Both the position numbers and the translations under genes were made by a program. A stretch of 64,000 nucleotides of DNA from Cunninghamia lanceolata (taxonomy: Eukaryota > Streptophyta > Pinopsida > Cupressales > Cupressaceae). The first letter of the stretch is position 1. Each line of letters begins with the position of its first letter. Below, piece after piece: positions 47,950 through 60,900 of the stretch. The stretch lies in assembly GCA_027924645.1 (NCBI GenBank), contig BSBN01000039.1, forward strand, positions 23,038,001 to 23,102,000, written 5' to 3'. The notes below the pieces were generated by a model, which searched no databases, was not told the origin of the DNA, and saw nothing but the letters and a program-made list of their open reading frames with translations.

Positions 47950-48271
47950 GGTGCACTGATGTGCATCAATCTGGTGGATCTCATAGTCATATCTTGTGGT
48001 CCAAATTGATGATGGGAAGATGCTACTCAGGGGGAGCAGTTGGTATTGATGCAAGTATGTGCCCTTTGCCATTGATGTGAAAGGGGGAGAGAAGACATGT
48101 GAAAAACAAAAAGTGATTGCTGATCAAAGGGGGAGTAGTAAAGGAAAAGAAGACATGTGAATGGTTGTTGTTGATAGGGGAGTTATGATAGTCAGTAAGG
48201 AGAAGTTCTTGTCTTGATGGTTAAAATAGTTTTTCACATCATATGTTGCCATCAATGACAAAGGGGGAGAT
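47950..48271 (+). other. E5 3' untranslated tail with repeated purine tracts
   Basis: Four tracts of the type AAAGGGGGAG occur at about 48018, 48080, 48127 and 48260. The last (48260-48271, AAAGGGGGAGAT with TG following) is the polypurine tract proper. The others share short flanking words such as CATTGATGTGAAAGG. Confidence 0.85.
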
Positions 48272-49650
48272 TGTTGCAAGTATGGGCCTAACCGGTGTTG
48301 TCATTGATGTCAACATACTCCTGTTGCATTAATGTCAAGGATTGGATAAGTTGTATGCTAAGGATATTGAGAAAATTAGTCCTATTAGGAATAGAGAATA
48401 ACAATGAAGATAGTGAGGTAAGATCCCAGCTAAGATGAAGGTCAGAGGATGCGAATCAAAGGGTTTGTAGATATGTGTCTTAAGATGATCCAGTAAAGTT
48501 TTGAGAAGTCTGCATGAAGATCTAAAGAAGTTATGACCACTTGAGTAAAACCAGTTCTGCCAGTTGTTCAGAGGTGACAAAGTGACACAAATAGGTCTGG
48601 TGAGCTCTGAAAATGCAATATCTTGTTCTGCGGATTTGGTGGAGTGTTTAGGAAGTCAATATGAATTGACAACTCAATTGGTTCATGGTCTGAAGGTCCG
48701 CAAGCATCTATTCCAATATGACAGTGATGACAGACTGTGTTCTTGAGGTTCCAGATGAAGGAGAGAATGATTTCAGTAAGTAGAAGTAGTGTGGATGTTC
48801 TTGGTGATTCAAGCAAGCTTGTGGAGGTCTTTAGATTGTGTACAGTTCATGTTGGTGGTCCGCATTGAATATTGAGCTCGTAATTGAAGAATTACTTCTG
48901 GATGATGATGTTCTTCCTAAGTTTGGCCGATTGGATGAGTTACACATCTTGCAGATGATCTTGAAGATGTTCTGCGATGCATGGCATGTTCCTCAAAGAA
49001 GATTGAAGTCCCAAATCTGTGTGGCTGATAGTGTGATGATCCGCATGAAGTCTCTTTGTAATTAGTCTAGTTGTATTTGTGTATTTGCTTTGTAAAGTAT
49101 GCCGACTTGGATGATTATCCCAAGTCAATGTCTTGTATAAATAAGAGTTGTGAAGTCATTTCAAAAGGATCTTGGCGAAGATGAGCGTGGTAGAGAGGAG
49201 AAGTGCGAAAAGTAGAGCAGAAGTATTGGGTTTAAAAGGAACTAACTCAAGCATGGTGAAGATGCTATTCTTCAGTTCAAGTATGTAATACTTATTATTC
49301 TGTACACAGTGTGTCTCCTGTAGGCAGTGGGCCTCTTATGAGTAGTGTGCTTGGGCAGTGAGCCATAATTGGCATGTGTCATTTTGTTCCTTTTATTCTT
49401 CTAACAGAGAATACAATCTTGGGTTAGTCACCCCGTGGTTTTTCCCTTAACCAGGTTTTCCACGTCAAAATCTTGGTGTCATATGTGTTAATGTGTTTCT
49501 ACTCTTGAATGATTGCATTATGTTTCCATGATTAATTTATGATTATGCTACTGAATTACAAGAAGGATTTAAGTGATTAATAAGTAGAGGAAGTTTTGAG
49601 ACAACTGATTCACCCCCCCCCCCTCTCAATTGTCTGACTTGATTCTAACA
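48272..49650 (+). repeat. E5 3' LTR
   Basis: TG at 48272 and CA at 49650. Near its end a run of C is longer than in the 5' copy. Confidence 0.94.
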
Positions 49651-49655
49651 ATAAT

Positions 49656-52313
49656 GAATGATAGAAATAATAAAAGATAAAAGGTATATTATTTTGCTTT
49701 AATTTTGACATTCAAATAACTATGCTATAAGGGTTTAATTGACCTTCTTGCACTACAAGTATATAATTGATTCAATCTAATTTTTACATGCAACTAAATA
49801 TATGAAATATTATCTAATCATACCCATTCCAAGAAATAAAATATGCAAATTCATATAACACACTTATGTAATGAAAATAATTCATTTCCAACAAAGTAAA
49901 CTACCAACAAAACCCTAGATTTTCAATTTCTTCTACAACAGTAATAAAAATGCCATATCTTTTAGAATAATTAACGAAATCTAAAACTATAAAATGTTCC
50001 AGAAAGCTTAAATAAATATTCTCATAACCCATAAACGATTTTACAATCCCTTTCTCGTGCATAGAGAAATTTATAAAACATCAGTAGGGTTTACAATAGG
50101 GTTTTAGCAGGGTTATAGCAATACTAAAATCGTGATAAATTTCTTAGTACTTAATGAAATTTAAAACCGTAAGATGTTTTAGAAAGTTGAAAATATGATT
50201 CTCAAAGCCTAGAAATATTTTCATAAACTAAATCTTATTATAAGATTAATTTCATGAGACAACAACAAGTTTTCTTGAAAAAATTTAGAAAAACTTTAAC
50301 ATAAATAATGGTGAGTTTTCAAGGAAATACCTCAAGAATTTAATTAATGAAGAATATCTCCAAATGGACCTGAAGAGAGATTCCAAGATTCCTTAATGTG
50401 AGAGTTTCCATCTTATTCAGTTGTGCACTTCCTTTCTTCTACCTAGGATTCTGTTGCCCTCCTCATGAAATTGAGAAAATTTTCACCTAACAAGTCACTA
50501 TGGATGTACACTTTCTTTGCCTCATCGAAATGGATGTAATTTCCTTGAAGAATTATCTTCCACATCAGCTATCAACTTCCTCTTGATGACCTGCAAAATC
50601 ATAAATAAACTTGGGCTTTTCTCTTGTTTTCTCTTCTTGCTTGTGGCATCTGTTTCTTTCAAGAAATGTGATCCTTGGGATTTCTTTTTATTTATTTTTC
50701 TCCCTAACTTGGATGCTTGAAGACTCTTCAAGAGAAGATGACTCTTCATCTACCAATCTTGTCACTTATTTTCTCATGCACTAAAAATGCATTAAAACAA
50801 CTCTAAAATATAATTTTTATGAATAAACAAGTACCCTACCCATAGGTGATTGACCTATGGTCTTAATTTTACCAAAAATAATGATACAAAAGCTCTTATT
50901 CCCCACAACACACAAGAATAATTAATTTAAATCAATTATCTAAACCATATCAAGACCTTATTGCTAAATTCTAATCTTTGTATAACTTATATCATAATTT
51001 CATAAACAAATCTATCATATGCATAAGAGATTGTTAGTAAAGATTAGGCTCTACACGGATGCTCCTGCAACAAATAATTATACATAAAATTATTTATTTA
51101 GCGTAATAGAATTACAAATATATTCAAATTAAACATATAATAATAATACTTACACAAATGCATGTGGAGGAAGTTACATAATTGTAAACAAGGCACATAA
51201 ACTATTTGCATACCTGAATGAAATAAATGATCAAAATGCAAATCTCATACTTTGTTTATCTCTTGGATTTGCCTTTACCATTAATGTCTCTTGATATTAT
51301 TATAACTAAAATCCTTTCAAGAATTCTAATTGACAATAATAATTAGCATGATAATTTCGTGAAGATCAGCTAGTCTAATATCATAAAATAAAAATCTATA
51401 CTCATAATTTAACTAAATAAGAAAACTTCGATATGTCTACCATTTAAGTTATTAGATAGGATTTAGGCACCCTTACATAAATACCTTCCCAAGAGCTTAT
51501 GGAATTGTTGTTGTATGCAGAAATTTAATCAAAGGAATAAAGAAGATAAATGTAAATAACCTAATACCTTCACCTTCAAACCAAGTCATCACACTTCGTT
51601 AAAACATAGTAGATGCACCCAAATCTATTAGCTTTGTTCTCTATGATATTTGATGGATAATGATGTGTTGGTTGCTCATGATTTCTGTAGCATAATGATA
51701 GTATGAGGATGATGGATATGAGGATCTAGAGTCATTTTGACAACATGATGTTGTATGAAGATGGATGCCTCAAATGGCTTGGGTGAGGCTTCATTTATAG
51801 GAGATGAGGGATAGCTAGGATTAGACTAGTGATGAATGAATAGGATTCAGTGAGACATGGATCAAGGATGAACATGGTTGAGATTAAAAGATGTGGATGG
51901 CTAGGATTGAAAGATTATTTAATTTTGGATCACTTCATTTAATGAAGGTGGTAAGTGGTTGAAAGTGGGGATAGTGTGACAAAGTGGTTGATAGTGTGAC
52001 AAATACTTTAAATATTTTTTTATTTAAATTATGAGGTGAGGGATAATTTAAATAAATATTTTATTTATTTAAATTGGAGATGGAGGAATAAGTAGAAATT
52101 AATTAAATAAATATAATCTATTTAATTAATTGGCTAGAGGGGATAAATGGGATTAAAATAGGATTAATTGGGATTAGTTAAATAAATATGATTTATTTAA
52201 ATAATTAGGTGATGGAAGGGTTATGCAAGGGTCCTAGGATAAAATGTGTCATAAGGTGTCTCAAGAGGTTTCAAAAGTGATGTCACAAGACGTGTCAATT
52301 TTAGGTGTCTATA
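49656..52313. other. E6 right part, no genes seen
   Basis: AT-rich. A segment of about 80 bp at 49975-50055 is repeated in diverged form at 50155-50235 (AACGAAATCTAAAACTATAA and AATGAAATTTAAAACCGTAA at their starts). The last 500 bp have a minus-strand TATAAAT at 51793-51799 and, beyond it, AT-rich inverted repeats at 52045-52075, 52098-52131 and 52178-52206. Confidence 0.55.
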
Positions 52314-53300
52314 GTTGGTACGGTAGAAAACAATCTCATACAAATAGGGCAGTTGGCACCTAGAATTCCCATGCCTATAATTTCAAATATGCAAAATGTG
52401 ATTCCTCTTTCCTATGAAAATCTCCTACAAGCTCCACCACCCTCTATAGCTACAATACCAACTCAAATAACTATTCCAAAAGATGATTTTGTTGATCCAC
52501 CACCTACCTCAAAAATTGATGAAATGAAGGGAATTCTCAAGAATATGTCTAACAATGTAACAAATCTTAAAAGATAGAAAATTTATCAAAGGCCAACATA
52601 TGATAACAATCAACAATCTTAGATTTATCAAAACAATGGCTACTATCAATCAAATCAAATCCCTAGACCCTTTCAGAATAATCAAGGCTCTGCACAAGGA
52701 ATACCTTACCAGTCTAAGATCTATCCAAATTCTTCTATGCAAAACCATATTGTACCAATTGCAATGCCAATTCAATAGATTCCCCCAAATCTACTAGGGA
52801 TATGATGTTAGTATAAAAATAATTATACAGAGGAACCAATTCAATGGTACACTCTACAACCAAAAGTTTATACCCCATCTCTATTGATAAGATGCAAGGT
52901 CAGGAGTTTTCTTCTTATGAAGAGAATAATGTTAATCAGAAGCAATTAGAAAGTGCAATTGATCCAATAATATTGCAATAGGAACAAAACTTGGTTTCCT
53001 GGGAACAACCTAGCACTTGTATGATCAATCAACTAGCACCAGTGCAAATAAGAACTAGGTTTAGTCATATTATTTAACCAGGTCAAAGAAGAAAGTAGTA
53101 GAAGAGAAAAGTAAAGTGAAACAACCAAAAACAATAAAGTCTAACCAATAGAAGGACCGAGCAATACCTATTATGGGGATACCAATAGCTTCATATCAAG
53201 TAGTGGGCCATTAGATGAGGGAAATGATCTGAAAGATCATGGGGCTAGCGAAGTTTTAAAAATTAGCTTCCAAAGCTTTCAACTTAAACACCCGCAATAA
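52314..53300 (+). pseudogene. gag: E7 gag, C-terminal part, and degenerate gag-pro region
   Basis: Resumes the gag begun at 23894: VENNLIQIGQLAPRIPMPII opens an uninterrupted stretch to 52577, with a Pro-rich segment (LLQAPPPSIATIPTQITIP) and KIDEMKGILKNMSNNVTNLK. Past a stop, an Asn/Gln/Tyr-rich region follows (YQNNGYYQSNQIPRPFQNNQ), typical of gypsy gag C-termini. From about 53050 only scattered similarity remains (IPIMGIPIASYQVVGH). No reverse transcriptase is seen before the solo LTR at 53680. Confidence 0.6.
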
Positions 53301-53679
53301 TGCCACATAGGCATTACTTTTTTTGCCGCTACCGCTCAGGGCCCACCTCATAGAAACCTTTTATTTGTTGATGATGTTTGTTGTCCCGATGCTGAGTTGG
53401 GCTAATAGCCCTCTTTGAAAACTTCCTTTCCCTTTAGTGGGATGTGATTCCTATGAGTCATGTGATGAATTTATCAAATTTGATCTGATAGTTGTGATAA
53501 AACAACTCTTTGTCCTATCACGTGAGTGTTGGTCACTCACTTAATCATCCTGCCAAGAAAGAAAAGATCGAAGGAATGAAGCGGGAAATACAACCTGCGA
53601 ATGGAAAAAAGAACCATCATAAGCCTATAACAATTGCTTGAGAATAACAAAGAAAGAGTGAAATGATATTTTAGTCACC

Positions 53680-54609
53680 TGTAGTGCAAAATGCACTACA
53701 CTAACCTTGAGAGAAGTGTTACGAAAAATAACGTAAAATCAAATCCAAACTTATTACAAAAGATAGAGAAACACATATAAATCAACAATAAGATATAAAC
53801 CATAACACGGTGATTTATGTGGGGAAAACCCTTTCAGGAGAAAAACCCCACACTCAAAAACCTACACAATATATTATAAAATCAACAAAGGATTACAATA
53901 CACTTGCAATGCAAGTCTTTATAGGAGTAATACACTAGCATTCAAATATAGAGTAATTATGGGAGAATTCCAATAGCACCTATGTACCTGTAAACTCTCA
54001 TATTTTAAACTACTCATTGATCTCTCAATTTATAGACTTCTGGAAACTTGGAAACTGTTTGTGGTTTACAAACCATGTGCAAATGCCCCCAGGAGGTATG
54101 GTGTCCAACTTGGGCCCAATTTCCAATGCCCCTAGGAATCTATCATATAGGCTAAAAATAGCCTCTTACGCCTATCATAATTTATCATAATCTATCATAG
54201 TTGTCCACCCAAATTGGGCACCCAAGTTTGCTAAATATAAACAGTCTAAAATAAACTCTTATGACAAGCAATTAACACTCTATCATGGTTGGTCAAGATT
54301 CCAATGTAACTCCCTTTTATAGGCTCTTACATGTCATGAAATTTGTCATAACATTTGTCATTAGATCACACAAAAGTAGGACATCCAAATTTACCATAGA
54401 TAATTAATATAAAATATTATTTAATAACTATTGCCGCATCAACACTAGGCATAAATGCCAATTTGAAAATCCCAATCCCCATTTTGGTGGAGCATAATAT
54501 TAATAATAAAATAAAATATGATAAAGTCAAATTAATTACAGAAAAATGCCAAATAATAAATAAATAATTCTAGGAATTTGCAAAGGTTGAGATACCTTAA
54601 TTCCCAACA
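53680..54609 (-). repeat. Solo copia LTR related to the E3 LTR
   Basis: Shares with the E3 LTR the block TGTGGGGAAAACCCTTT...GAAAAACCCCACACTC and the end GGTTGAGATACCTTAATTCC followed by CAACA. No internal region is attached. The left border is set at TGTAGTGC, where a 9-bp inverted repeat with a 3-base loop sits at 53680-53700. No target duplication found. It lies about 240 bp downstream of the hydrolase stop codon. Confidence 0.7.
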
Positions 54610-54849
54610 GAATGTAGATATAGAAGAGAAGAACAAAATAAATAGACGAAAAAATAGTTTTTTATTCAAATGATTTGTTGTATATAAAATAAAGGTATAT
54701 AGAAATAGACCCCTCTAATCATGTCATGAATTAGAGATTTATTGATTAAAATAGGACTAAAGAAATTGCCACTAATCTAGTATCTATTAATTGACTCTCT
54801 ATCTAATCTAGACTACTATTGATGAAAAATAATTATTCTAATAGATGCT

Positions 54850-54979
54850 TCAACTTTCATTAGAATAGTTTTTCCTAAGAAATTCCAAAAGATGTTTGGT
54901 ATATATACAAGGTCTTTCCATATGGACTAAATGCCCTGCTTTCTCAATTCCCACAAACTTTGTATTCTCACCCAATTTC
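54850..54979 (-). CDS. Hydrolase last exon, catalytic His and stop
   Basis: 130 bp from acceptor GTACAG: (E)KLGENTKFVGIEKAGHLVHM and on to FLRKNYSNES, then TGA at 54850-54852. AATAAA-like signals on the minus strand (TTTATT in the plus strand) lie near 54659 and 54734 as possible polyadenylation signals. Confidence 0.93.
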
Positions 54980-57900
54980 CTGTACATACAAATAAATTAA
55001 CATCAAACCATTCCAACACTTAAAGATTAAATAACCATAAAGTCAATTTTCAAGAAAAAATTAATAGTGATAAATACTTTTCACATTAATTTACAAATTA
55101 ATACAAAAAAAATTAAAATAAAAATTTCATACGATATGAAAAGGTCTTACTCTCTCATTTGATTGGCAACTTCAAGATTGAAAATCTCATCATTGTTGCC
55201 CCACAAGAGTAGAATTTTCTGCACATAACCAAAAAAACACCCACAATCTTAAAATTCAATACCTTGGTCTTTTACTAGTTAGATTATAGAAGTAACAAGT
55301 GATCTTATATATTGAGGTGTTTACTATCTCAAAATGTTTATATACTATAATCAACAACAATATTGTATGTTAACTTCAAATATTTAATATCTCAAATGTT
55401 TATATACTATAATCAATAACAATATTATATGTTAACTCCAAATATTTAATTGGGGTTCTAATCTCCAAAATTATAAATATTTTTCAACTTTAAGCTACAT
55501 GTTATAGGATGTAGTAGTTGCAAGCACAAAAAAACTCATCACATCTTTTATACATATTTAAGAGCTTTTGAATATTACTCCTTAGTTTTAACATTTACTA
55601 GGTGGTTCTTATTCTCATTCTTGAAGCCACTTTTACACTACTTCCCTTGTTTTTATAGTTAATATATCATAAAACAAATAAACAAAAAATATCTCATATG
55701 AATCACTAGTATTTTTATCAACTAAAGTGATCCCTCATTCTTTAGGAACACAAAAGACATGCTTCTCATGCATAATTATGTTAAAAGGAGAACAAAAACA
55801 CATTGTTAAAGCTTCATATCAATCTATATCATAATTAAAGTCTTAATGAAATAGAGGAAAAATGAGTGAATATACATAGGTTGCTATAGTTTTGACGACC
55901 TGATTAAGGGATGGAACATGGGCCTCTTTATTACTTTCAATCAAAGCAGTTAGAAGCTCTCCTCTCTCCTCCCTATTATTGAACATGACCTGTATTCAAT
56001 TTCATATTAGTTTGATCACTTACATAAAACATGTATGCAAAGAAAAGTGTAGATGTTGTGTATATTGTTAATGAGAAAAATGTAGTCTCATAATCTAGTA
56101 CATAATTTAAGCATTTAATTAGTACTGTAAAGGAAAAATAAAATTTCTTAGACCAAATGTATTATCTAGACTACTTAATTAAAATTAGCAAATAAACACG
56201 TAAACTAATCTAGATAATAGAGATATGCGCATAAATATCAAGAAATTAAAACATTAAATGCCAATCTAGGAAAATTAAATGCAATGGATAAGATGAACTT
56301 AGCTCTAGGATTGATCAAGGAGAATAAATCTAATATGACACTAGAATTTGGATGTATTAGGACTAGAAATGATGAATCTTTATATGTACCTTGCATCAAG
56401 ATAAAAAAAAAGTGTGCTAACTCTATGGAGGATCAAACTCATGGGTTTGGATCACTTTTGTGGACATGTATTTAATTTGGTACAATGCACACTCCTACTT
56501 TCTAATTCACCTAATTAGTTGCTACTTGCTTTGCTTTGAGAATTGGTGGTATTTACAAAATACCTTTAGAGGGATACAATATTTCTATAGTACACATTCT
56601 TAGGTCAACCCCTAGAAAGGATTGACTTTATGGTCAAGCCAATGATAAAAAACAACCTCCAAACATAGATGTGCTAGAGTAGTGTGATGCAAATCTAGAT
56701 TCCTTTTAGTGCACCAATGGAAGTTTTCTAACATGCTCCTACTTAAATGAGAATGACATTTCTTTGATGTTTGATGATGTTAAATAAATGCAATGAATAC
56801 AAATAAGTAGAAATTAATCATGCAAAAGTGTGTTTAATTGGCTTTAGGCAGAAAAAGAATAGGTGACAATTATCTAGAATTTGAATTTTAGAAAATTAGG
56901 AGTCAAATTTTTGGGTGTGAGTTAAATAATGTACCTATGGAAATGATCTTGGACATGGGAATGTAAAATCAAGGTAGATAATGAATGTATGGGATGGGTG
57001 AAATATATAGATCAGCATGTGTATATGGATAAGGTGGGGGACAAATGTGTAGGAATGTGTGTAAGTATATGCATAAGGGCATGGGGGAAGGAGCTCAACT
57101 TTACACAAGATTACACCATTTGTTAATATGTAAATGTATCAATCCATTCTCTAAAATTAGGAACACAAGTAAATGGGAAACAATATGGATATGGATGTCA
57201 TTGTGTAAGTCCACCCTTTGGCATGCATGCTCCATGGAAACCCACAATACAAAGGAAAAATATACCATGAGTAGCTTTTGCCACACAAGTACAAGTAAAG
57301 GCAATTACAAGGTAAATTTTATTATCATCAATCATGGGAAAGAGATGAGGCAAAAGGAAGGTTGGAAAAATTCTACATGTATGAAAAGTGGTAATACTCT
57401 ACTTGGTTCAGTGGCCATAAGATGGTAAGGCACATAGGATGTTAGAATGGCATGTAGTATGAATCCATTTGGTCATGATAATAAGTCTCTATGTAGCACT
57501 TGTCACTACCTAAAATTTGGATCATAGGAATGTTCATGACAATAAATTCTCCCTACAGTTGGTTGTATATGTAGGATGTAAGGAATTCAAGGAGAGGGAA
57601 AAATAGAACATGAAATTCAATATAATCTAAACATGTAAGAATATAAATCAGGTAAATTATTAATTGTAAATAAATGTGTCATGTGTGAAGAAAATAATAT
57701 ATGCCGAATAAGTATCGTAAGCACATGGGTTAGAGATGACATTGGGGAATAAGGTTTCCTCCAGTATGGGGAGATGAGAAATGGTGACATGGTCCTTAAT
57801 GGTTAGAAACACTTGTATAGGTACATAAGGCACTAGGAAATTCATATGCCCCCAATGTGGTAGCATGAGCACACAATGATCAAAACAATAGTTCCCTAGT

Positions 57901-60900
57901 GGAATTGAAGGCTTTCATACATGGCATGACATTTAATAAATGATGTGGGGATAACTTGTAGTGTCCCTAGTGTAACTCTTATAACATGGTTAGGTAATGC
58001 GAGTACATAGTGTGATAGGTAAAGGTATGATGTATGATGCTCCCCAATGTGATAGGTTGGCTCTTAGAACATGTTTATGTCATGTAAATGAAACAACACA
58101 AAATGTGATTGTGAAGGTGCGTGTCAAAATGATTGCTCCCACATGGGTGAGATAGTGCAATAAGGAACAAATGGTGTCATGGGCATGGATCATAAATAAT
58201 GTATAACCACCTATATAATGAGGTAAGATAACCCTAATTTGTCTAATAAATAACATGTGACAATCAATAGTAGGTGATAATATCAATGGGTAATTGTGTA
58301 GGCATAAATAGGTGATGATATAATCATGAAGGTTTGTGTAATATTGTGTTTGGTTTTGTTCTTAAAAGGTCCACAATTAATATTACTAAAAATTCTCATG
58401 GAACATGGCATATAGATAATTATGTGAAAATTGGCACATGTGTGGTTGATAAATATCTTAGGATGTATAGATATGTGTCATAGTGCAATGGCACAATGTA
58501 AACATGGAAAGCATTAGGATCAAGATAAAGCTATGTGAGCACAAAATTATATGGGGAAGGCACAATTCCCTATGATATAAGAGATTTATAAAAAGGTAAG
58601 GAAATTAAAAAATATATAATATGAAGGAATCTAGGATGCCCTCCAATGTAATGGTAGCTCTAAAAACAAGATATGGCAATGTAAGATGTAAGCGATCCAT
58701 ATAGGCATAGGATAATCATATGAGAAGGATCATAAGTATCAAGGAAGATTAAGCATCATAAGCATGTGATAAAAAAATGGTAAGGATCATAAGAATATGC
58801 ATCGTAAGAATGAGAAGCATAAACATAAGGGGATGGAGATCATGGTGAAGGATAAGCATAGGGATGCATAGTAATCATAAAGATAGAAAGCAATAAGGAA
58901 AAATAAGAAAACAATGTGATAAACATGAGAAAGTAATAAGGTATGTAAAGTCATAGCAATATAGGCAAGGAAGATGTAAACAAGCATAAGAGGAAACATG
59001 TCAAGAAGGATATAAGAAAGATGTCCTCAAACAAGGCATAATAAAAAAGACCAATGTGTAAGGACATAGAAGGTAAATGGATGATTAGGTAAAGGGAATC
59101 ACAACATGCATAGTGTATGCAAAAGACCAAAGTATAAATGATAAAAATTACAAGGAAGAAGTGAGATGAACAACACAACACATTTTCAAATTTACTTATG
59201 TCAACATGCACCACTAAAGGTATCATTGTATCATCTACATGCAAAGTAGGAACATGGAAGTGTACTACCAAGTAAAGAAATTAAAAAACACAAAATGTAG
59301 TAAGTAATGAGAAGGATAAATAAGGATATCTGAGCAATGAATCCATCTCTCACATTAGGTGTTTCCTCCTTTATGTCATATCTAATCTCAATATAGGGTG
59401 TGTCATGGTGAGAAAGACCAATTTCATGATGTCCATGAGTTGATTTTATATGGTTCACCTTGCTAAGTGAGGGAGTGGTGGGATCATGAGTATGTTTAAT
59501 GTTTATCTTCCCTTTATCTATAAGTTTGTGAACTTTATGTTTGAATCTAATTCCTCTATCCTTAGGATGTCCATGTGGATGATGAAAAGAAGAAACATTT
59601 AGCTTTGTGTGGTTTAACAAGAGATAAGGTAATGAGAATGTCTCTTAAAAGTTCTAAAAGCACATGCTTATTGAAATGTGTTGTTACAATGGAACATCTT
59701 GTACCCTAGAGATAGTTTAGGAAAGGATGTCATAGCATGAAAGGTGGGTTTAGTAGATGTATACATATAGACAATAGGAGAGAAAGGATGAAAAGATAAA
59801 TCATGAGATAACATTGCTAAGTCCATACTATCCTCATGTTAAGTAGGGCTATAGAAATAGTTAATGAAATCATGAGCTAAATTCATGAAGGAAGTGTATG
59901 CCAAACAAGATGCATCAAGCCATTATAAAGATTTACCACTCAAGTATAATATGAACTCACTAATATGTAAATATTTTTATCACCTAAATGTTCATAATTA
60001 TCCAGTAGAAATGATTTCACATGTAAAGAGATAGACATCTATAGAACTATCATAATTGATAACTCCTCACTAAGGCTCATAATATCATCATGTAATGTAG
60101 GAAAAGTCATTGAAGTGTCAATAGTGCCTACATGACAGGCTAATAAAATATCATCTTGATATGTATGTCATAATCATGGAAGGTATCTCAATGTGAAAAT
60201 ATATCATGAATATCCATATAGTTAACATGAGATGAAGAAGAATGATCATCAAAAAACACATCAACATGCATAGAATAAGGCAATTCATTGAAAGCACATG
60301 CATCTATAAATATGGGGTTGTCATGAAATGCAAGAGAAGTATCATTATCATGCATAGTTGGTAGAAGACATGTAGCCTCATTGCATAATGTATCATTAAT
60401 AAGAATAGAAGGTAAAGGCATTTCATGAATATCCTCCACAATAGATGTATCATGAGTCAAATCATGTAAAGGGAAAGTGTCCAAAAAAAACATATTCTTA
60501 GAATCAAGCACATGATGGTCACTATCCATAGAAGAAGTAGAAAACATATAAGAATCATGGATAAGTGTATAGTAAGGCTATCCAAACAAGAAGGAAAAGT
60601 AAAGATCAAATCCCTAAAGGAAGAAAAAGGGCATATAAGATGGTACAATATCTCCATAGACAATGTGATCCCATTTGTGTGAAAAAATGTCCTCAATGAA
60701 TTAAGGACAAAGAGATCACGTGTTACAAAGTGTATAAAGATGTCATAATTAGTGATAGAAGCATGGATAGAGGCCAAAGATAGAGGACCATGAGAGTCTA
60801 TGATGTCACACTAGAGCTTTAGCTAAGTGTAAAGAAGGTAGGGTTGACAAGACTATGCAATATAAGTGTAAAATCCCAACAAAAGCAAGCAAATGAGATG

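Larger units (their letters stand above)
42378..49650 (+). mobile_element. E5: Ty1/copia retrotransposon, complete structure
   Basis: LTRs 42378-43755 (1378 bp) and 48272-49650 (1379 bp), flanked by ATAAT on both sides (42373-42377 and 49651-49655). Primer site, gag, protease, integrase, reverse transcriptase, RNase H and polypurine tract are all in the copia order on the plus strand. Coding has roughly a dozen stops and a few frameshifts. It inserted in E6 independently of E3. The first LTR ends TAATA instead of TAACA, a point change in the terminal CA. Confidence 0.95.
24602..52313 (-). mobile_element. E6: AT-rich unclassified element inserted in E7 gag
   Basis: Outer limits are set where the gag of E7 breaks off (24601) and resumes (52314). 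Once E3 (26520-41709) and E5 (42378-49650) are taken out, about 5.2 kb remains: 24602-26519, 41715-42377 and 49656-52313. It has no recognisable protein. The left end begins TGTAATGCC. The right end reads GGTGTCTATA, so the minus strand starts near TATAGACACC, as in some plant LTRs with TG changed to TA. A minus-strand TATAAAT lies at 51793-51799. I could not align the two ends as LTRs and found no clear target duplication, so the element type is open and a small deletion at the junction is possible. Confidence 0.5.

Noticed and set aside
57045..57428. 127-aa plus-strand frame
   Set aside because: It lies across the LTR border of the intronic element, is antisense to it and to the host gene, and shows no domain.
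60188..60777. His/Ser-rich minus-strand frames in the intronic element
   Set aside because: Low-complexity composition follows from the repeated CAT/ATG-rich DNA; no domain and no conserved counterpart could be seen.
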